A stretch of DNA of 17,262 nucleotides from Bauldia sp. (lineage in GTDB: Bacteria > Pseudomonadota > Alphaproteobacteria > Rhizobiales > Kaistiaceae): the NCBI GenBank assembly GCA_020442095.1, contig JAGRKY010000133.1:1-17262 (forward strand), written 5' to 3'. Under the pieces are notes generated by a model. It had not been told where the DNA came from and did not search any database. It saw only the letters and a program-made list of their open reading frames with translations. Position numbers and translations under genes: made by a program. Shown here in pieces: positions 15,908 to 17,262 of the stretch (positions are counted from its first letter, which is position 1; every line of letters begins with the position of its first letter).

Positions 15908-16516
15908 ATGAAGCTTTCACAGCATCGACCCGATGCCCGGATTGCATGGACGACCGGATTGATCCTGCTGGCGGCAACCGCCCCGGCAATGGCACATGAA
16001 GGCGCGGGCGTCGCCGGCGGGTTCGTGTCGGGATTCCTGCATCCGATCTCGGGATGGGACCATGTCGCAGCGATGGTGGCCGTCGGCCTCTGGGGCGCCT
16101 TCCTCGGGGCGCCGGCGATCTGGCTCCTGCCGATCGTCTTCCCGCTGGTCATGGCGATCGGCGGCGGTCTTGGCGTCGCGGGCGTGCCGATCCCCGGCGT
16201 CGAGGTCGGGATCGCCGCTTCGGCGGTGGTGCTCGGGATCATGGTCGCCCTCGGCGCCAGGCCGCCGATCTGGGTCGCCGCGGTGGTGGTCGGGGCCTTT
16301 GCGATCTTCCACGGCCATGCCCACGGCACCGAGCTGCCGGCGGCCGCCGACGCGGTTGCCTATGCCGCAGGCTTCGTCATCGGCACCGGCCTGCTCCATC
16401 TCACCGGCATCACCCTCGGCCTTGCCACCAAATGGGAGGCGGGCAAGGTCGCGGTCCGCGCCCTTGGCGGCGCGATCGCCGTCGCCGGCCTCGCCTTCCT
16501 GACAGGGGTTGCGTGA
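15908..16516 (+). CDS. HupE/UreJ family membrane protein (putative nickel/cobalt permease)
   Basis: This is a 202-residue classic HupE/UreJ protein. The signal peptide (about 1-29) ends at AMA-HEGAG, exposing an N-terminal histidine, H30. Six membrane helices follow. Conserved motifs are FLHPISGWDHVAAMVAVGLW (H45, D51, H52), FHGHAHGTELP (H135, H137, H139, E142) and TGLLHLTGITLGL (H164). HupE proteins are reported to mediate Ni2+ diffusion for hydrogenase maturation, but no hydrogenase or urease gene is in the window. The ATG at 15908 has GGAAGGG 8 nt upstream and starts the signal peptide; ATG 15860, which overlaps the preceding stop as ATGA, would add 16 polar residues and is less likely. 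The next gene overlaps it as GTGA. Confidence 0.93.
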   Translation: MKLSQHRPDARIAWTTGLILLAATAPAMAHEGAGVAGGFVSGFLHPISGWDHVAAMVAVGLWGAFLGAPAIWLLPIVFPLVMAIGGGLGVAGVPIPGVEVGIAASAVVLGIMVALGARPPIWVAAVVVGAFAIFHGHAHGTELPAAADAVAYAAGFVIGTGLLHLTGITLGLATKWEAGKVAVRALGGAIAVAGLAFLTGVA

Positions 16517-17112
16517 AGCGCTGGCTCGCCGCCTGTATCCTGCTGGCGGCAACCGTCCGGCCGGCCGACGCCCATAGTCCCTTCCCCGGCATCGGGGAAT
16601 TCTACAATGGCATGCTGCATCCGCTCGTCGTGCCGGCCTATGCGCTGGCGATCGTCGGGCTCGGGCTGCTGTTCGGCCAGAAGGCGCCGCGCTCGAGCCG
16701 GCTCGGCCTGCCGGCTTTCGCGCTCGGGCTCGTCGTCGCCCTGGCGATACCGGCGTCGCTCGTCGCGCCGCCGCCCCTGACAATCCTGCTCGGCATCGTC
16801 TTTGCCGCCGGGCTTGCCGTCGCCCTCTCGCTCGGCCTCGGCGCGGTGGGACCCGGGCTGTTCGGCATCGCCGGCGGCATCCTCATCGGGCTCGATGCGG
16901 GACGCAACGCCGTCATCGACGGCCAGACCTGGATCGCGCTCGCCGGCCTCGTGGTGAGCGCGGTAATAGCCGTCGCGCTCACCGCGGGATTCGCGATGTG
17001 GCTTGTCGGTCGCTGGCAGGGGATCGGCGTCCGGGTCCTCGGATCATGGACGGCGGCGAGCGCCTTCCTCGTCATAGCGCTGTCGTTTGCCCCCGTGACC
17101 GGCCAGGGCTGA
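16513..17112 (+). CDS. Short HupE/UreJ-like membrane protein
   Basis: This is a 199-residue protein. Its signal peptide (1-20) ends at ADA-HSPF, giving a mature N-terminal histidine as in the preceding HupE. The following EFYNGMLHPLVVPAYAL (H36) resembles the first HupE helix, but the paired Asp-His and the FHGHAHG motif are missing. About six hydrophobic helices follow with few charged residues. It is likely a diverged HupE/UreJ relative that works with its neighbour, possibly as a heteromeric permease. The GTG at 16513 overlaps the upstream stop as GTGA, with AGGGG 4 nt upstream, so it is translationally coupled. It is the last gene of the operon; no clear terminator hairpin was seen in the 110 nt before the tRNA. 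Confidence 0.82.
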   Translation: MKRWLAACILLAATVRPADAHSPFPGIGEFYNGMLHPLVVPAYALAIVGLGLLFGQKAPRSSRLGLPAFALGLVVALAIPASLVAPPPLTILLGIVFAAGLAVALSLGLGAVGPGLFGIAGGILIGLDAGRNAVIDGQTWIALAGLVVSAVIAVALTAGFAMWLVGRWQGIGVRVLGSWTAASAFLVIALSFAPVTGQG

Positions 17113-17222
17113 CGCCCTCAGTGGCCGAGCGCGACGCCGCAAACGCGCGACAAGCATCATCCGAACGGCCGGCCAACAGAACCGCCACCCTGGATTTTCC
17201 GTTGATTTTCAGGTGAGTAGAA

Positions 17223-17262
17223 TGGTGCCCAGGGGCGGATTCGAACCACCGACACGCGGATT
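17223..17262 (-). tRNA. tRNA 3' part, probably tRNA-Phe, truncated by window edge
   Basis: On the minus strand the right edge reads as the 3' part of a tRNA: anticodon-stem 3' side TCCGC, variable loop GTGTC, T stem GGTGG with T loop TTCGAAT and CCGCC, acceptor CCTGGGC, discriminator A and an encoded CCA. The anticodon itself is outside the window. The acceptor strand and variable loop resemble alphaproteobacterial tRNA-Phe from memory, so the amino-acid identity is tentative while the tRNA call is firm. Confidence 0.85.

Noticed and set aside
17193..17210. Two copies of GATTTTC 11 bp apart between the operon and the tRNA
   Set aside because: Short and AT-rich with no flanking structure; chance or part of the tRNA transcript end is sufficient explanation.

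Overview
The window is about 17.3 kb of GC-rich DNA that looks like the chromosome of an alphaproteobacterium, probably Hyphomicrobiales-like. The basis is the base composition, dense ATGA/GTGA-coupled operons, several families of solute-uptake ABC transporters, and a tRNA 3' half at the right edge that resembles alphaproteobacterial tRNA-Phe. No insertion sequence, integrase, CRISPR array or rRNA was seen. Genus-level placement is not possible from the sequence alone.

Left region (1-3430). The end of a dipeptide/oligopeptide ABC transporter operon (DppD-like fragment, then a complete DppF-like ATPase) runs rightwards. It converges on a leftward pair: a succinylglutamate desuccinylase/aspartoacylase-type zinc deacylase followed by a GntR/FCD repressor-type regulator. 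A near-perfect TATCGTATACAATA palindrome sits just upstream of the deacylase and is the likely operator of the GntR protein. Together they look like uptake and deacylation of an N-acylated amino-acid-like or peptide-like nutrient; the substrate is unknown.

Middle region (3472-10507, all leftward). A small DUF4405 membrane cytochrome-like gene has its own 331-nt upstream region carrying two adjacent perfect inverted repeats. Next is a sugar-type ABC import operon read as TIM-barrel isomerase/epimerase (TTG start with a strong ribosome binding site), periplasmic binding protein, RbsA-like double ATPase with a degenerate second site, and RbsC-like permease. A 504-nt non-coding region with LacI-type operator half-patterns and a strong hairpin precedes this operon. 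It separates the operon from a gene for an AraC-family regulator.

Right region (10900-17112, all rightward). A tight six-gene operon encodes a secreted DUF3604 putative metal-dependent hydrolase with an unusual C-terminal extension, a membrane-anchored parvulin-type peptidyl-prolyl isomerase, a HupE/UreJ_2-type membrane protein, a small secreted protein of unknown function, a classic HupE/UreJ protein, and a third short HupE-like membrane protein. Four of the five junctions are overlaps or gaps of under 25 nt. My inference is that this is an undescribed envelope system: one exported metalloenzyme with its own folding helper and metal (Ni/Co-like) permeases. The promoter region holds a striking 11-bp repeat arranged both as direct and as inverted repeat. 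The tRNA 3' end faces this operon.
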